Shown in pieces: positions 53,294 through 62,098 of a stretch of DNA of 64,000 nt (position 1 is the stretch's first letter; every line of letters starts with the position of its first letter). The DNA lies in NCBI RefSeq assembly GCF_014243445.1, contig NZ_JACLQD010000006.1, forward strand, positions 62,001-126,000, written 5' to 3'. A program made the translations under genes and the position numbers. A model generated the notes under the pieces. It saw nothing but the letters and a program-made list of their open reading frames with translations. It was not told the origin of the DNA and did not search any database. The stretch is from Paragemmobacter straminiformis (GTDB lineage Bacteria; Pseudomonadota; Alphaproteobacteria; Rhodobacterales; Rhodobacteraceae).

Positions 53294-53359
53294 AAAAAGA
53301 TCAGGGGGACCGGCCTCTCAGCCGATCCCCCTTCTACAAACCGTTTGTAAAGGTTCGGC
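53294..53359 (-). terminator. Terminator after rpmA
   Basis: Directly at the rpmA stop is the palindrome TACAAAC-C-GTTTGTA (53345-53359). It is followed on the minus strand by AGGGGGA-TCGGC / GGCCG-GTCCCCCT-type arms (53303-53342) and TCTTTTT (53294-53300). The second hairpin with its T-run is an intrinsic terminator for rplU-rpmA. Confidence 0.82.
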
Positions 53360-53629
53360 TTACTCGGCGGCCTCCGCAACCGGGAGAACCGAAATGAAGG
53401 TGCGCCCTTTCAGGCCCTTCTTGAAGGTCACGCGGCCCTCGGTCACGGCAAAGATCGTATGATCCACGCCCATGCCGACGCCCTGACCGGGGAAATAGGT
53501 CGTGCCGCGCTGGCGCACGATGATATTGCCCGGAATGGCAGCCTGACCGCCGTAGAGCTTCACGCCGAGACGGCGACCGGCCGAGTCGCGGCCGTTGCGG
53601 GACGAACCGCCTGCTTTCTTGTGTGCCAT
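53360..53629 (-). CDS. rpmA: 50S ribosomal protein L27
   Basis: An 89-residue ribosomal protein starting [16 protein letters not shown], with GVKLYGGQ and [18 protein letters not shown], matching the whole family. L27 reaches the peptidyl-transferase centre. It lies six bases after rplU and ends in a double hairpin. Confidence 0.98.
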   Translation of the reverse strand: MAHKKAGGSSRNGRDSAGRRLGVKLYGGQAAIPGNIIVRQRGTTYFPGQGVGMGVDHTIFAVTEGRVTFKKGLKGRTFISVLPVAEAAE

Positions 53630-53635
53630 GAGTGA

Positions 53636-54094
53636 TTACTCCGTAGCAGCGGCGGCCTTGGCGGCACGCTTCGGTTTCGCGGGAGCTTCCGCCACGGGGG
53701 CAGGAGCGGCGGCAGCGTTATGCGCAACGCGACGGGCGGCAGCGGTGCCGACGGCAGCAGCGATGCCCGACTTGTCCGCGCCCTTGGCGAGAACTTCGGT
53801 CACGCGCAGCAGCGTCAGTTGCTGACGGTGGCCCTTGGTGCGCTGCGACGAGTGCTTGCGGCGACGCTTGACGAAGTGGATCGTCTTGACGCCCTTGATC
53901 TGGTCGATCACCTCGGCCACGACAGCCGCACCGGCAACGGTGGGCGCGCCGACGGTGACGGTTTCGCCGCCGACCATCAGAATCTCGTTGAACTGGATCT
54001 TGTCTCCGGCAACGGCATCCAGCTTTTCAACGCGCAGAACGTCACCCGCCTGCACCTTGTACTGCTTGCCACCGGTCTTGAGGACCGCGAACAT
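53636..54094 (-). CDS. rplU: 50S ribosomal protein L21 with Ala/Pro/Lys-rich tail
   Basis: A 152-residue protein. Residues 1-about 103 are the normal L21 (FAVLKTGGKQYKVQAGD, the basic HFVKRRRKHSSQRTKGHRQ). The remaining ~50 residues are an Ala-rich extension ending in PAPVAEAPAKPKRAAKAAA, a kind of tail common on alphaproteobacterial L21. First gene of rplU-rpmA, with GAAGGAAA upstream of the ATG and a leader of about 130 nt. Confidence 0.97.
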   Translation of the reverse strand: MFAVLKTGGKQYKVQAGDVLRVEKLDAVAGDKIQFNEILMVGGETVTVGAPTVAGAAVVAEVIDQIKGVKTIHFVKRRRKHSSQRTKGHRQQLTLLRVTEVLAKGADKSGIAAAVGTAAARRVAHNAAAAPAPVAEAPAKPKRAAKAAAATE

Positions 54095-54169
54095 GGTCTT
54101 TCCTTCACATCGCTCCGCGTCCTGTGGCCCCTTGCGGTGTTTTCGGGGTTTCCCCCGCCTCGGACAGCG

Positions 54170-54263
54170 CGCCCCGTGCGGGGCGTCATTGAAATAAGAA
54201 TCCCGGCCAGACTCGCGCCCCGCCAGGATGCGGGCTTATCGGCAAAAGCAGACCCCAAGTCAA
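54170..54263 (-). promoter_or_regulatory. rplU promoter and leader hairpin
   Basis: On the minus strand: TTGACT (54258-54263), 17-bp spacer, GATAAG (54235-54240), predicting a start near 54228 and a 130-nt leader. The leader contains the stem CGCCCCG-CA-CGGGGCG (54170-54185). Leaders of this length before ribosomal protein genes often serve autoregulation. Confidence 0.7.
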
Positions 54264-54296
54264 GCGCGAAAGGGCAGCCCTTTCACGGGCTGCGCC

Positions 54297-55211
54297 TCAG
54301 ATGTCCTGGCCCTGTATCTGCAAGGCCGCGGCCGTGCCCAGCGCCTTGGAAATCGGAGTAAAGACCGCATCGAAAGCCGCGAAAAGCGCGCCATTCAGAA
54401 CCTGCCCCTCGGGCGTGGCCGAGAAATCGATATAGGCCTGCAACTCCGCATCCGAAAGCGGCCCGTAGGCCAGATTGAGGTAGGGATAGACCCAGGCCTC
54501 GGTCTCGCGCCGGATATCGGGTTCCTGCCCCCAGACATCCGACAGCATCTGGTCCTCGGGCATCTCCCCGGCAAAGCCCCCGGTCGCGGCCATGCCCTGA
54601 TAGAAGGCAAGGTTCGAGTTCAGCGCGCCCATCACGTTGGAATCGACAAGATCGTTCACTTCCGCGAATTTCCGGATCAGCCCGGCCCGCGCCGCATCGC
54701 CCGAGTCGAGGTCGCCCCAGGCCAGATCGGCCGCCGCCTCGGTATCGTCGTCAAGCAAGGCCCGACGCGCCTCGAGTTCCAGCTTCAGCACCCGCTGGCC
54801 AAGGTCCGAGCCGAAAAAGGCCTCCATCCCCGCCACTTCGGCCTCCTTGCCGCCCAGCTCTGCCGAGAGCCGCCCCGCAAAAGCGGCCTTCATCGCAACG
54901 GGGTCATAGATCTTGCCGACGGTCGCAACCCATCCGGCCCCGCCCGCGCCGGGGAACATCTCGTCCTCGATCGACTTGCCGTAATCCACACCCTCGACCC
55001 GCAGCAATTCGATCACCTGATCGATCTGCATGGTCGAGATCAATTGCGAGACGGCGGCGGATTGGGCCTGTTCCGGCCCCTGCCCCGCTGCCCCCTGCCC
55101 CGCCGCCTCCTGCGCCTGCCCCGCGGCAAGCACACCGAAGGCGGCAGCCGAGGCCAGCAACAGAACCAGCGCGCCCCGCGCCACTGCCGTCGTCACAAAC
55201 GTTCTGGTCAT
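54297..55211 (-). CDS. Exported DUF2059-type protein
   Basis: A 304-residue protein with a signal peptide (residues 1-34, LLLASAAAFGVLAAGQAQ). A Gln/Ala/Gly-rich linker (35-50) is followed by a helical body; the C-terminal block LSDAELQAYIDFSATPEGQVLNGALFAAF resembles DUF2059, whose members are periplasmic with unknown function. The start at 55211 is chosen by the signal peptide. Monocistronic, upstream of the rplU promoter. Confidence 0.8.
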   Translation of the reverse strand: MTRTFVTTAVARGALVLLLASAAAFGVLAAGQAQEAAGQGAAGQGPEQAQSAAVSQLISTMQIDQVIELLRVEGVDYGKSIEDEMFPGAGGAGWVATVGKIYDPVAMKAAFAGRLSAELGGKEAEVAGMEAFFGSDLGQRVLKLELEARRALLDDDTEAAADLAWGDLDSGDAARAGLIRKFAEVNDLVDSNVMGALNSNLAFYQGMAATGGFAGEMPEDQMLSDVWGQEPDIRRETEAWVYPYLNLAYGPLSDAELQAYIDFSATPEGQVLNGALFAAFDAVFTPISKALGTAAALQIQGQDI

Positions 55212-55417
55212 CTGCGCAAGGCTCCGCTGCCGCTGATCTTGCCAACAGGTAAGCCTCCCGCGCGGCCTTGCCAAGTCGGCCCGTCGCGCAACGCCGCCAC
55301 AAGGCGAAACCCCGCCCCGCCCTGCCGCCCGATCTCTCCGCCCCCCGATGCCACTGCACGGCAGGCCCGGCCCCCGCACCGCCCCCGCAATTCCGCGTCG
55401 CGCGGCGGTTTTTGGGG

Positions 55418-55446
55418 TTGCGCCCCCCCGAATAGCCCGCTAAATC
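55418..55446 (+). promoter_or_regulatory. Probable tRNA-Ser promoter
   Basis: TTGCGC (55418-55423), 17-bp spacer, TAAATC (55441-55446), about 27 bases before the tRNA 5' end. Confidence 0.55.
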
Positions 55447-55473
55447 CCCGCCCCATAGACGACCCCTGATCGC

Positions 55474-55563
<90 letters not shown>

Positions 55564-55906
55564 TCGTCTTGGTAGCGTCCCGAGACATTCCAATTCAGAA
55601 TCAATAGGTTAGGCCCTGCGATATAGGCCGCAGCGCAAAAAATTGCCCCGCTTTTTGCTACACTTGTTGCTGCGCCGTGGGGCTGCCGCGTTCATTGCGG
55701 AAATCGTGTATGGCCGGGTAAGGTCAGTATCCTTCCCGGGGCGCCCAAAACACGGCCCGCCGTCATAGGCGCGGGCCGAACGAACCCGGCAAAGTCGCAG
55801 GGCCGACGGGGCGGCAGGGTGCCTCCCGATAGCAGACCCCGCTTCAAGGCAAGGCCCGCGCCCCGCCACATCCTCCCTATCGCGGTTGCAAATTCCGTGC
55901 TATCAC
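55564..55906. other. Gap after tRNA-Ser with no supported gene
   Basis: These 343 bases are less GC-rich just after the tRNA (55590-55670). tRNA-Ser genes are frequent integration sites, but I see no integrase remnant and no repeat of the tRNA 3' end inside the window. Confidence 0.5.
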
Positions 55907-55922
55907 TGAACCAAATGGTTCA
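55907..55922. promoter_or_regulatory. Palindrome over the start codon of the ArsR-type gene
   Basis: TGAACCAAATGGTTCA is palindromic except for the central pair, and the ATG-GTT start of the regulator gene lies inside it. AACCAAATGGTT-like palindromes covering an ATG-GTT start are usual for ArsR-type regulators paired with SRPBCC genes, so this is probably the autorepressor site. Confidence 0.65.
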
Positions 55923-56289
55923 CCATGACATGTCCTCGTTCGACGCCACCTTTGCCGCCCTGTCGGATCCGACGCGCCGCGGCGTGATCGAGCATCTGTT
56001 TCAGGGCGAGGCGTCGATCAGCGATCTTGCGGCACGCTTCGACATGACCCTCACCGGCATGAGGAAACATGTGGTCCTTCTCGAACAGGCCGGACTGGTC
56101 GAGAGCGCGAAAATCGGGCGCGTCAGGACGTGCAGGCTGGGGCAAAGAAGCCCCGATGCCGAAATGCAGTGGCTCGCACGCTATCGCGCGCAATGGGCCG
56201 CGCGGTTCGAGGCGCTGGATGCCGTGGTGGCAGACCTGAAAGCAAAGGAGAGCGGCAATGGACGGAAAGATGATCGAACGGGTATCTGA
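55915..56289 (+). CDS. ArsR/SmtB-family winged-helix regulator
   Basis: A 124-residue regulator. FDATFAALSDPTRRGVIEHL at the start and the recognition region DMTLTGMRKHVVLLEQAGLV are typical of the ArsR subgroup that partners SRPBCC proteins. No metal-binding cysteine motif is seen (the lone Cys near 68 is in RTCRLG), so it likely senses something other than metal. The start at 55915 (MVHHDM) is preferred because ATG-GTT falls in the palindrome; 55930 is the alternative. It overlaps the SRPBCC gene by 32 bases. Confidence 0.88.
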   Translation: MVHHDMSSFDATFAALSDPTRRGVIEHLFQGEASISDLAARFDMTLTGMRKHVVLLEQAGLVESAKIGRVRTCRLGQRSPDAEMQWLARYRAQWAARFEALDAVVADLKAKESGNGRKDDRTGI

Positions 56290-56731
56290 CTGCGAACTCG
56301 TCGTCCGGCGCAGCTTCGATGCAAGGCCCGGCCTCTTGTTCATGGCCTGGACCACCCCCGACCTCATGATGCGCTGGTGGGTGCCGAAAAGCTTCGGAAT
56401 CACGGTCCTCTCGGCCGAGATGGACGTCCGGACCGGCGGCGGATACCGCTTTGTCTTTGCCCATCCGGCACGTGCCGAGCCGATGGCCTTCTTCGGCCGC
56501 TACCTCGAGGTGCTGCCCGACGCGCGGCTGGTCTGGACGAACGAGGAATCCGCCGAAGGTCCGGTGTCGACCGTCACCTTCACCGCCAAGGGCGACCGGG
56601 CCGAAGTGATCCTGCACGACCTCTACCCAAGCAAGGAAGCCCTCGAATCCGCGGTCGAGTCAGGCAGCACCAGCGCCTATGACGAGCAGTTCGCCGAACT
56701 CGACGCGCTGGTCCTGACGCTTGCCCTGTGA
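56258..56731 (+). CDS. SRPBCC (AHSA1-like) domain protein
   Basis: A 157-residue START/Bet v1-like hydrophobic-pocket protein: VVRRSFDARPGLLFMAWTTP, MRWWVPKSFG, DVRTGGGYRF and the C-terminal GSTSAYDEQFAELDALV are family blocks. It is translated from a start inside the ArsR-type gene, so the two are made together. In such pairs the small-molecule ligand and function are generally unknown. Confidence 0.88.
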   Translation: MDGKMIERVSDCELVVRRSFDARPGLLFMAWTTPDLMMRWWVPKSFGITVLSAEMDVRTGGGYRFVFAHPARAEPMAFFGRYLEVLPDARLVWTNEESAEGPVSTVTFTAKGDRAEVILHDLYPSKEALESAVESGSTSAYDEQFAELDALVLTLAL

Positions 56732-56884
56732 TCCGCCCCGCGCGGCATGTCGCAAGGTGCGCGGCGCGTCATACGGGGAAGGCGTCGCGAATGGGCGCGG
56801 CCGGGCACGACTGCGCACCGTGGCGCTTGCGGCATGGTGAATGGCCACGGCGGCCATGCGCCCCGCCTGACGCGCCTTGCCGTC

Positions 56885-58135
56885 CTAGCCCCGCGCGCCC
56901 GCATCCAGCCGCCGCATCGACAGCCAGCTTGCCCCCGCCATCGCCCCCGCCGTGGCAAGGCAAAGCGGCAGCCCGCCCCATTGGTAACTGACCCCTGACA
57001 GCAGCGTCCCTATCAAGCGTCCCGCGGCATTGGCCATGTAATAGAACCCCACGTCCCGCGTGATCCGCTCGGCCGACCCGAAGGCAAGGATCAGGTAGGA
57101 ATGCACCGACGAGTTGACCGCAAAGACGAAGCCGAACAGCAAAAGCCCCGCGACAAGCCCCGCCGTCAGCCAGGGCGTCGGCCCGCCCGCCAGCAGCACG
57201 GCCAGCGCCAGACCGAATGGCAGCGGCACCAGCAGCCCCGCCCATAGCCGCGCCTTGGCGGTTATCGCGGCCACTCCCTCGGCCCCGCCGACCAGACGCG
57301 GCGCCGCCGCCTGCACCGCGCCGTAGCCGATGATCCACAGCGCCATGAACCCTCCGACAAGGAAGAACGCCGCCCGCCGTCCCTCGGCGCTGCCATCCGA
57401 CAGCACCGCCTGGAAATAGACCGGCACGCCCACCACGAACCACACATCCCGCGCGCCGAACAGGAACAGCCGCGCAAGGCTCAGCCGATTCACCCGCGCG
57501 TCCTTCGACCGCCAGCCCTGCCAGCTTTCTCCCGCCTTCATCCGCCCCGGCAATCCGGCGGGCAAAAAGGCCACCACCGCGACCAGAATGACCGCCAGCA
57601 CCAGCGCCATCCCCCAGACCGCCGCCCCGAACCCCGCCACGGCCAGAAGCGCCGCGCCCAGAAAGAACCCCGCCCCTTTCACCGCATTCTTCGATCCGGT
57701 CAGCAAGGCCACCCAGCGGAACAGCCCCGTCCCTTCGGGGGCAAGCAGCTTCACCGCCGATTTCGAGGACATCTTCGCCAAGTCCTTGGCGACACCCGAA
57801 ACCCCCTGCACCGCCATGACAAAAACGACCGAAGCCGGAATACCCCAGCCCGGATCGAACTGTGCCAGAACGGCCAGCGCGGCAATCTGCAATCCCAGCC
57901 CCGCGTAAAGCGTCGCCGCCAGCCCGAACCGCGCCGCCAGCCAGCCCGCGCCAAGGTTCGTCACGATCCCCGCCGCCTCGTAAAGCAGGAACAACCACGC
58001 AAGCTGGACGGGGCTGAACCCCATCGCGTTGAACTGCAAAAGCACCAGCATCCGCAACGCGCCGTCCGACAGCATAAAGGCCCAATAGGCCGCCGTTACG
58101 GCGACATAGGCCCGCAAGGGGTTCGCCGCGCTCAC
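56885..58135 (-). CDS. arsJ: Organoarsenical efflux MFS transporter ArsJ
   Basis: A 416-residue MFS permease with about eleven to twelve segments. ArsJ signatures are [29 protein letters not shown] at the start region (read in parts), [16 protein letters not shown] near 128 and [13 protein letters not shown] near 160. ArsJ expels 1-arseno-3-phosphoglycerate, made by the partner GAPDH. The start is GTG at 58135, overlapping the GAPDH stop (GTGA). Third gene of the arsRC-gapdh-arsJ operon. Confidence 0.93.
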   Translation of the reverse strand: MSAANPLRAYVAVTAAYWAFMLSDGALRMLVLLQFNAMGFSPVQLAWLFLLYEAAGIVTNLGAGWLAARFGLAATLYAGLGLQIAALAVLAQFDPGWGIPASVVFVMAVQGVSGVAKDLAKMSSKSAVKLLAPEGTGLFRWVALLTGSKNAVKGAGFFLGAALLAVAGFGAAVWGMALVLAVILVAVVAFLPAGLPGRMKAGESWQGWRSKDARVNRLSLARLFLFGARDVWFVVGVPVYFQAVLSDGSAEGRRAAFFLVGGFMALWIIGYGAVQAAAPRLVGGAEGVAAITAKARLWAGLLVPLPFGLALAVLLAGGPTPWLTAGLVAGLLLFGFVFAVNSSVHSYLILAFGSAERITRDVGFYYMANAAGRLIGTLLSGVSYQWGGLPLCLATAGAMAGASWLSMRRLDAGARG

Positions 58136-59142
58136 ATCGCCCCCGCGACCATGCGGGCGATATCGGCCAGACGGCAGGCATAGCCCCATTCATTGTCATA
58201 CCAGGCAAAGACCTTAACCTGCGTGCCGTTCACGACCATCGTCGAGGGCGCATCGATGATCGCCGAGCGCGGGTCATTGGTGAAATCCGATGATACGAGG
58301 GGCCGCGTCTCATAGCCCAGAATCCCGCGCAGCGGCCCCCCGGCGGCGGCGGCGAACAGCGCGTTCACCTCATCGGCGTCTGTCGCCCGCGCCACCTCGA
58401 ACACGCAATCGGTAAGCGAGGCGTTCAAGAGCGGCACGCGCACCGCATGGCCGTTCAACCGCCCCTTCAACTCGGGATAGATCAGCGTGATCGCGCTGGC
58501 CGATCCGGTGGTCGTGGGGATCAGATTGGTCAGGGCCGACCGCGCGCGGCGCATGTCCTTGGCGGGACGGTCCACGATGGTCTGGGTGTTGGTCACATCA
58601 TGGATCGTGGTGATGGAGCCATGCCTTATGCCCATGGCCTCGTGGATCACCTTGACCACGGGGGCAAGGCAATTGGTCGTGCAACTCGCCGCCGTCACCA
58701 GATCGTGGCGCGACGGATCATAGGCGTCGTGGTTCACGCCATAGACGATGTTGAGCGCCCCGCCATCCTTGACCGGCGCGGAAACCACGACCTTGCGCAC
58801 CCCGGCCGCATGATAGGGCGCGATCTTGGCCGCCGTCTTGAACACCCCCGTGGCGTCGATCACCAGATCGACCCCCATCGCCGCCAGCGGCATATCCTCG
58901 ATCCGCTTCTCGGCCGCGAGCCCGATGCGCTGCCCGCGCAGCAGCAGGCTGTCGGCATCGAAGCCGTTCACCCCGTCCCAGCGACCGTGAACGCTGTCGA
59001 ATTCCATCAGCAGCGCATGCTGCTCCGGCGTGCCGACCGGATCGTTCACCAGCACGACCTCGCCCCCCGCCCCCTGATCCATCAGGTTGCGCAGCACAAG
59101 CTTTCCGATGCGGCCAAGGCCGTTCAGCGCGATACGGGTCAC
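58132..59142 (-). CDS. ArsJ-associated glyceraldehyde-3-phosphate dehydrogenase
   Basis: A 336-residue GAPDH. NAD-binding [11 protein letters not shown] at 5-15, catalytic C154 in SCTTNC, and the C-terminal [12 protein letters not shown] are all present. In ars operons this enzyme uses arsenate in place of phosphate to give the unstable 1-arseno-3-phosphoglycerate for ArsJ. The start is GTG at 59142 with GGAAGGAAAG upstream, overlapping the arsRC stop (GTGA). Position and pairing with arsJ, not sequence alone, distinguish it from glycolytic GAPDH. Confidence 0.93.
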   Translation of the reverse strand: MTRIALNGLGRIGKLVLRNLMDQGAGGEVVLVNDPVGTPEQHALLMEFDSVHGRWDGVNGFDADSLLLRGQRIGLAAEKRIEDMPLAAMGVDLVIDATGVFKTAAKIAPYHAAGVRKVVVSAPVKDGGALNIVYGVNHDAYDPSRHDLVTAASCTTNCLAPVVKVIHEAMGIRHGSITTIHDVTNTQTIVDRPAKDMRRARSALTNLIPTTTGSASAITLIYPELKGRLNGHAVRVPLLNASLTDCVFEVARATDADEVNALFAAAAGGPLRGILGYETRPLVSSDFTNDPRSAIIDAPSTMVVNGTQVKVFAWYDNEWGYACRLADIARMVAGAM

Positions 59143-59996
59143 GGGTCTTTCCTTCCTTCGGGGCGCGCGGCTTCCTCGCCGATCGCATCGACCGCGGCTT
59201 GCAGCGACAGCCGGTTCAAAGAGTTCATGGGCAATGCGACAAAGGCCCCGATCCTGCGGCGCAGCGCGGCATAGCTTTGCGCAAAGGCAAGCGCCCGCTC
59301 CGCCTCGGTTCCTTCCGCCTTCACCGGATCGGGCAAGCCCCAATGCCCCGTGATCGGCTGGCCCGCCCAGGGCGGACATTCCTCGCCCGCGGCCGTGTCG
59401 CAGACGGTAAAGACGAAATCCATCACCGGCGCGGCATCGTCACGGAACACATCCACCGGCTTCGGCCGCAACCCTGCAAGCGCATGGCCATTCCGCGCAA
59501 GCACCTGCCGCGCAAAGGGGTTCACCTCGGCATTCGGCCGCGTTCCTGCCGAATGGGCATTGAACCGCCCGCGCCCCAGATCGCGCAGCAAGGCCTCGGC
59601 AAAGATCGAGCGCGCCGAATTGCCCGAACAGAGGAACAGCACGTTGAAGCCCCCCTGCCGCGCGCCAAGGGTCAGGCCGTCGCCCCCGGAAAAAGGCTGC
59701 GCCAGATCGGGCCGCCCCCGCCCGAGATCAAGCCCGACATAGGCCATCAACCCTGCCAGCGCCGCCATATCCGCACGATAGAGGATCGACCGGCCCTGCC
59801 GCTCGGCCAGAATCAGCCCCGCCGCCTCCAGCCCCGCCAGATGGTGCGACAGCGTGTTCTGCTTCAGCGACAGGGTTTGTGCCATATCGGTCGGCCGCGC
59901 GCCCTGCGGGGCCATCCGCATCAGCAAGCGAAAGACCGCAAGCCGCCCCTCGTGGGACAGCGCGGCAAAGCATCTCGGGGCATCTGACATTTCCAT
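59139..59996 (-). CDS. ArsR-ArsC fusion: winged-helix regulator plus arsenate-reductase-like phosphatase
   Basis: A 285-residue two-domain protein. Residues about 5-85 are an ArsR-type winged helix ([37 protein letters not shown]). Residues about 117-260 are a low-molecular-weight phosphatase/ArsC domain with the P-loop C123-SGNSA-R129-S and the [13 protein letters not shown] stretch that supplies the second cysteines. The regulator half lacks the ELCVC metal-sensing motif; the only cysteine near is C9. It is the first gene of arsRC-gapdh-arsJ. Start 59996 or 59990 (MSDAP); neither has a good ribosome site, so leaderless translation is possible. Confidence 0.9.
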   Translation of the reverse strand: MEMSDAPRCFAALSHEGRLAVFRLLMRMAPQGARPTDMAQTLSLKQNTLSHHLAGLEAAGLILAERQGRSILYRADMAALAGLMAYVGLDLGRGRPDLAQPFSGGDGLTLGARQGGFNVLFLCSGNSARSIFAEALLRDLGRGRFNAHSAGTRPNAEVNPFARQVLARNGHALAGLRPKPVDVFRDDAAPVMDFVFTVCDTAAGEECPPWAGQPITGHWGLPDPVKAEGTEAERALAFAQSYAALRRRIGAFVALPMNSLNRLSLQAAVDAIGEEAARPEGRKDP

Positions 59997-60008
59997 GAAT
60001 CAGGAAAT
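59989..60008. promoter_or_regulatory. Inverted repeat over the arsRC start
   Basis: ATTTCC-N8-GGAAAT covers the start codon region of the ArsR-ArsC gene. It is a candidate autorepressor operator; support is position and symmetry only. Confidence 0.45.
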
Positions 60009-60049
60009 ATCAGCGTCATGCCGCCCCGCCAAATGAAGGTTTCATGACA

Positions 60050-60086
60050 GCCCCGCGCGGCCAAGGGTCAGCAGCGCGCGCGGGGC
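60050..60086. terminator. Hairpin between the PanB-like gene and arsRC
   Basis: GCCCCGCGC-N19-GCGCGGGGC, a 9-bp perfect stem 14 bases after the PanB-like stop on the minus strand. No T-run. Confidence 0.5.
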
Positions 60087-60099
60087 GTCACGGGCGCCC

Positions 60100-60909
60100 C
60101 TATTGCCCGACCGCAGCCATGAAGGCCTGAAACTCCGCGTCCTGCATCGCCACGTTGTGCTGCGGCTCGGGATAGGTGCCTGCGTTCACATCGGCCCTGA
60201 ACTCGCGAAAGGCCGCGATGCGTTCGGCCTGCAAACGGGCATATTCGGCGGCAAAGTTGCGATAGGTTTTCGCATGGCGCGGCCTGTGGCCATCGGTGCA
60301 GCCCAAGACATCCTCGGCGAACAGATATTGCGCATCCGCCCCCGGCCCCGCCCCCATGCCAAGCAGGATCATCGAGGTGTTTTGCGACAGGAACGCCCCC
60401 AGACGGTCCGGCACCACCTCAAGCTCCGCGCCAAAGCAGCCAATCGCCTCAAGCCGCTTCACATGGTCATAGACCGCCCGCGCCTCGTCCGCCGTCTTGC
60501 CCACGGCCCGCCACCCCGTCCATGTGATATAGGACGGGATCAGGCCCACATGCGCGACCACGGGCATGTGGTTGTCGCAGAGCGCCTTCTGGATATCCAG
60601 CGAGGCCGCGCAATAGAAGCAGTCGCCCCCCATGGCGGTGAAGTGGAACGCCGCCCGCAGATAATCCTCGGCGGTGGCAAGCTGGCCATAGGGGCCGAAG
60701 GGCAACCCCACCTGCACGAAGCAGCGCCCCGCCGCCTCGCGCATTTCGGGGGTGAAGAAACGGCTTTCGATCGACAGCATGTCGATCCCCGCCGCATCCG
60801 CCGCCGCCGCCTCTTCCGGCGTGGTGACGTAAAGCATCGAGATTTTCTGCCCCCGCGCCTTGATCGCGCGCATGTCGTGGACGGTGGGGCGATTTGCTTT
60901 ATGGACCAT
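60100..60909 (-). CDS. Divergent PanB-like (ketopantoate hydroxymethyltransferase family) enzyme
   Basis: A 269-residue TIM-barrel protein aligning with PanB along its length: PVVAHVGLIPS, ELEVVPDRL and GMGAGPGADAQYLFAEDVLGCTDGHRPRHAKTY (in parts) match. But the residues that bind Mg in E. coli PanB are changed: D45 is Glu (IES), D84 is Gly (QVGLPFG) and E114 is in a CAAS stretch; only the E181-equivalent (LEVVP) remains. It is thus unlikely to make ketopantoate and more likely a lyase or aldolase of the adjoining catabolic cluster. Last gene of the cluster, two bases after the isomerase gene. Confidence 0.85.
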   Translation of the reverse strand: MVHKANRPTVHDMRAIKARGQKISMLYVTTPEEAAAADAAGIDMLSIESRFFTPEMREAAGRCFVQVGLPFGPYGQLATAEDYLRAAFHFTAMGGDCFYCAASLDIQKALCDNHMPVVAHVGLIPSYITWTGWRAVGKTADEARAVYDHVKRLEAIGCFGAELEVVPDRLGAFLSQNTSMILLGMGAGPGADAQYLFAEDVLGCTDGHRPRHAKTYRNFAAEYARLQAERIAAFREFRADVNAGTYPEPQHNVAMQDAEFQAFMAAVGQ

Positions 60910-60911
60910 GA

Positions 60912-61685
60912 TTACACCGTGAATGCGTTGCGGAATGCGTCAAGCGCCGCCTCTTCCCCGCCCGAGGCAAAGGCTTCCATGCCGACCGGGCCCCTGTAGC
61001 CCATCGCCTTCAAGGCCCGCGCCACGCCGGAATAGTTGATCTCGCCCGTCCCCGGCTCGCAGCGGCCCGGATTGTCGGCCACCTGCACCTCGCCGATCCA
61101 CGGCAGACACGCCTCGCACCAGCGGATCAGGTCACCTTCACCGATCTGCGTGTGATAGAGGTCAAGGTTGATGCGAAGCTGCGGCCGGTTCACCGCCGAC
61201 ACCAGCGACAGCACGGCGGCTGTCGATCCAAAGGGACAGCCGGGGTGGTCGATGGGGTTCAGGTTTTCCAGCGTGAACACCACGCCCATCTCCTCGGCCA
61301 TGTCGCAGATGCGGTGCAGCGTATCGCGCGCCCGCAACTCGGCCCCCGGCGCGTGCGACCCGATCTGCGGGATCGGAATGCCCATGTCCCCCAGCCCCGT
61401 GCCGTGCAGGTTCAGCCGATGCACGCCCAACCGCTTGCCGACCGCCGCCGTCTCGCGCGCCGAAGCCAGCAGCATGTCAGCCCCTTCGGCATCGGCCAGA
61501 CGCCCCTGCAAGTAGCCGTTCATGATGGTGAAGGTGGCCCCCGTCCGCTCAAGCGCGGTCAGGTCATGCGCGGGCCAGTTCCACAGGCCCACGCCAAAGC
61601 CCATCTCCTTCAGGCGCGACGCGCGCCAGTCGATGGGACGGTCGCGCCACAGCATTTCGGCGCAGGCGGCAAGGGGAAAGCTCAT
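60912..61685 (-). CDS. Sugar phosphate isomerase/epimerase-type TIM barrel (third)
   Basis: A 257-residue xylose-isomerase-like TIM-barrel protein related to hydroxypyruvate isomerase-like enzymes. Visible metal-site pieces are VFTLENLNPIDHPG near 135, INLDLYHTQIGEGDL near 170, VQVADNPGRCEPGTGEINY near 200 and GMEAF near 240. It starts one base after the Rieske gene stop and precedes the PanB-like gene. Probably interconverts a keto/aldose intermediate of the imported substrate. Confidence 0.87.
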   Translation of the reverse strand: MSFPLAACAEMLWRDRPIDWRASRLKEMGFGVGLWNWPAHDLTALERTGATFTIMNGYLQGRLADAEGADMLLASARETAAVGKRLGVHRLNLHGTGLGDMGIPIPQIGSHAPGAELRARDTLHRICDMAEEMGVVFTLENLNPIDHPGCPFGSTAAVLSLVSAVNRPQLRINLDLYHTQIGEGDLIRWCEACLPWIGEVQVADNPGRCEPGTGEINYSGVARALKAMGYRGPVGMEAFASGGEEAALDAFRNAFTV

Positions 61686-61686
61686 G

Positions 61687-61998
61687 TCAGATCTCGATAT
61701 AAACTTGGCCGTCCTGAACCCGGACGGGGAAGGTTTTCAGGTTGATGCAGGCAGGCGCGCGCTTCGCCTCGCCGCTGCGATAGTCGAAGGTCGCGTTGTG
61801 CTTGGGGCATTCGACGGTGCCGTCCATCACAAGGCCATCGCAAAGGTGGACATGTTCATGGCTGCAAATGCCGTCCATCGCGAAGAACTCGTCGTCTTCG
61901 CTGCGCACGATCACAAATGTCTGTGCGCCGTGGTCGAAACGGATCAGGTCATCGGGTTCGATGTCATCGGTCGCGCAGGCGCGGGTCCAGTTTGGCAT
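61687..61998 (-). CDS. MocE-type Rieske [2Fe-2S] ferredoxin
   Basis: A 103-residue soluble Rieske protein. The cluster ligands are C-S-H in ICSHEHVHLCDG and C-P-K-H in ECPKHNATFD. It resembles MocE of rhizopine (inositol derivative) catabolism, an electron carrier to an oxygenase. The oxygenase itself is not seen in this window. It lies between the ABC ATPase gene and the isomerase. Confidence 0.88.
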   Translation of the reverse strand: MPNWTRACATDDIEPDDLIRFDHGAQTFVIVRSEDDEFFAMDGICSHEHVHLCDGLVMDGTVECPKHNATFDYRSGEAKRAPACINLKTFPVRVQDGQVYIEI

Positions 61999-62026
61999 GG
62001 GTTCGGTCCTTCGGGTAAGAACGGCA

Positions 62027-62091
62027 GTCCGGCGGGCAGGCCGGACCGCCGCGAGAGAGGATCGTGGCGGGGGAGAAACCACCACGACCCG
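62027..62091 (-). terminator. Two hairpins between the ABC ATPase and the Rieske gene
   Basis: GTCCGGC-loop-GCCGGAC (62027-62046) and TCGTGG-loop-CCACGA (62062-62087) fill the 100-bp gap. No T-runs; likely intra-operon attenuation or mRNA processing between transport and enzyme genes. Confidence 0.45.
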
Positions 62092-62098
62092 GTCAGCA

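Noticed and set aside
55564-55906. Integrated element remnant downstream of tRNA-Ser
   Set aside because: No integrase fragment, no duplicated tRNA 3' end and no composition break beyond a short AT-richer stretch.
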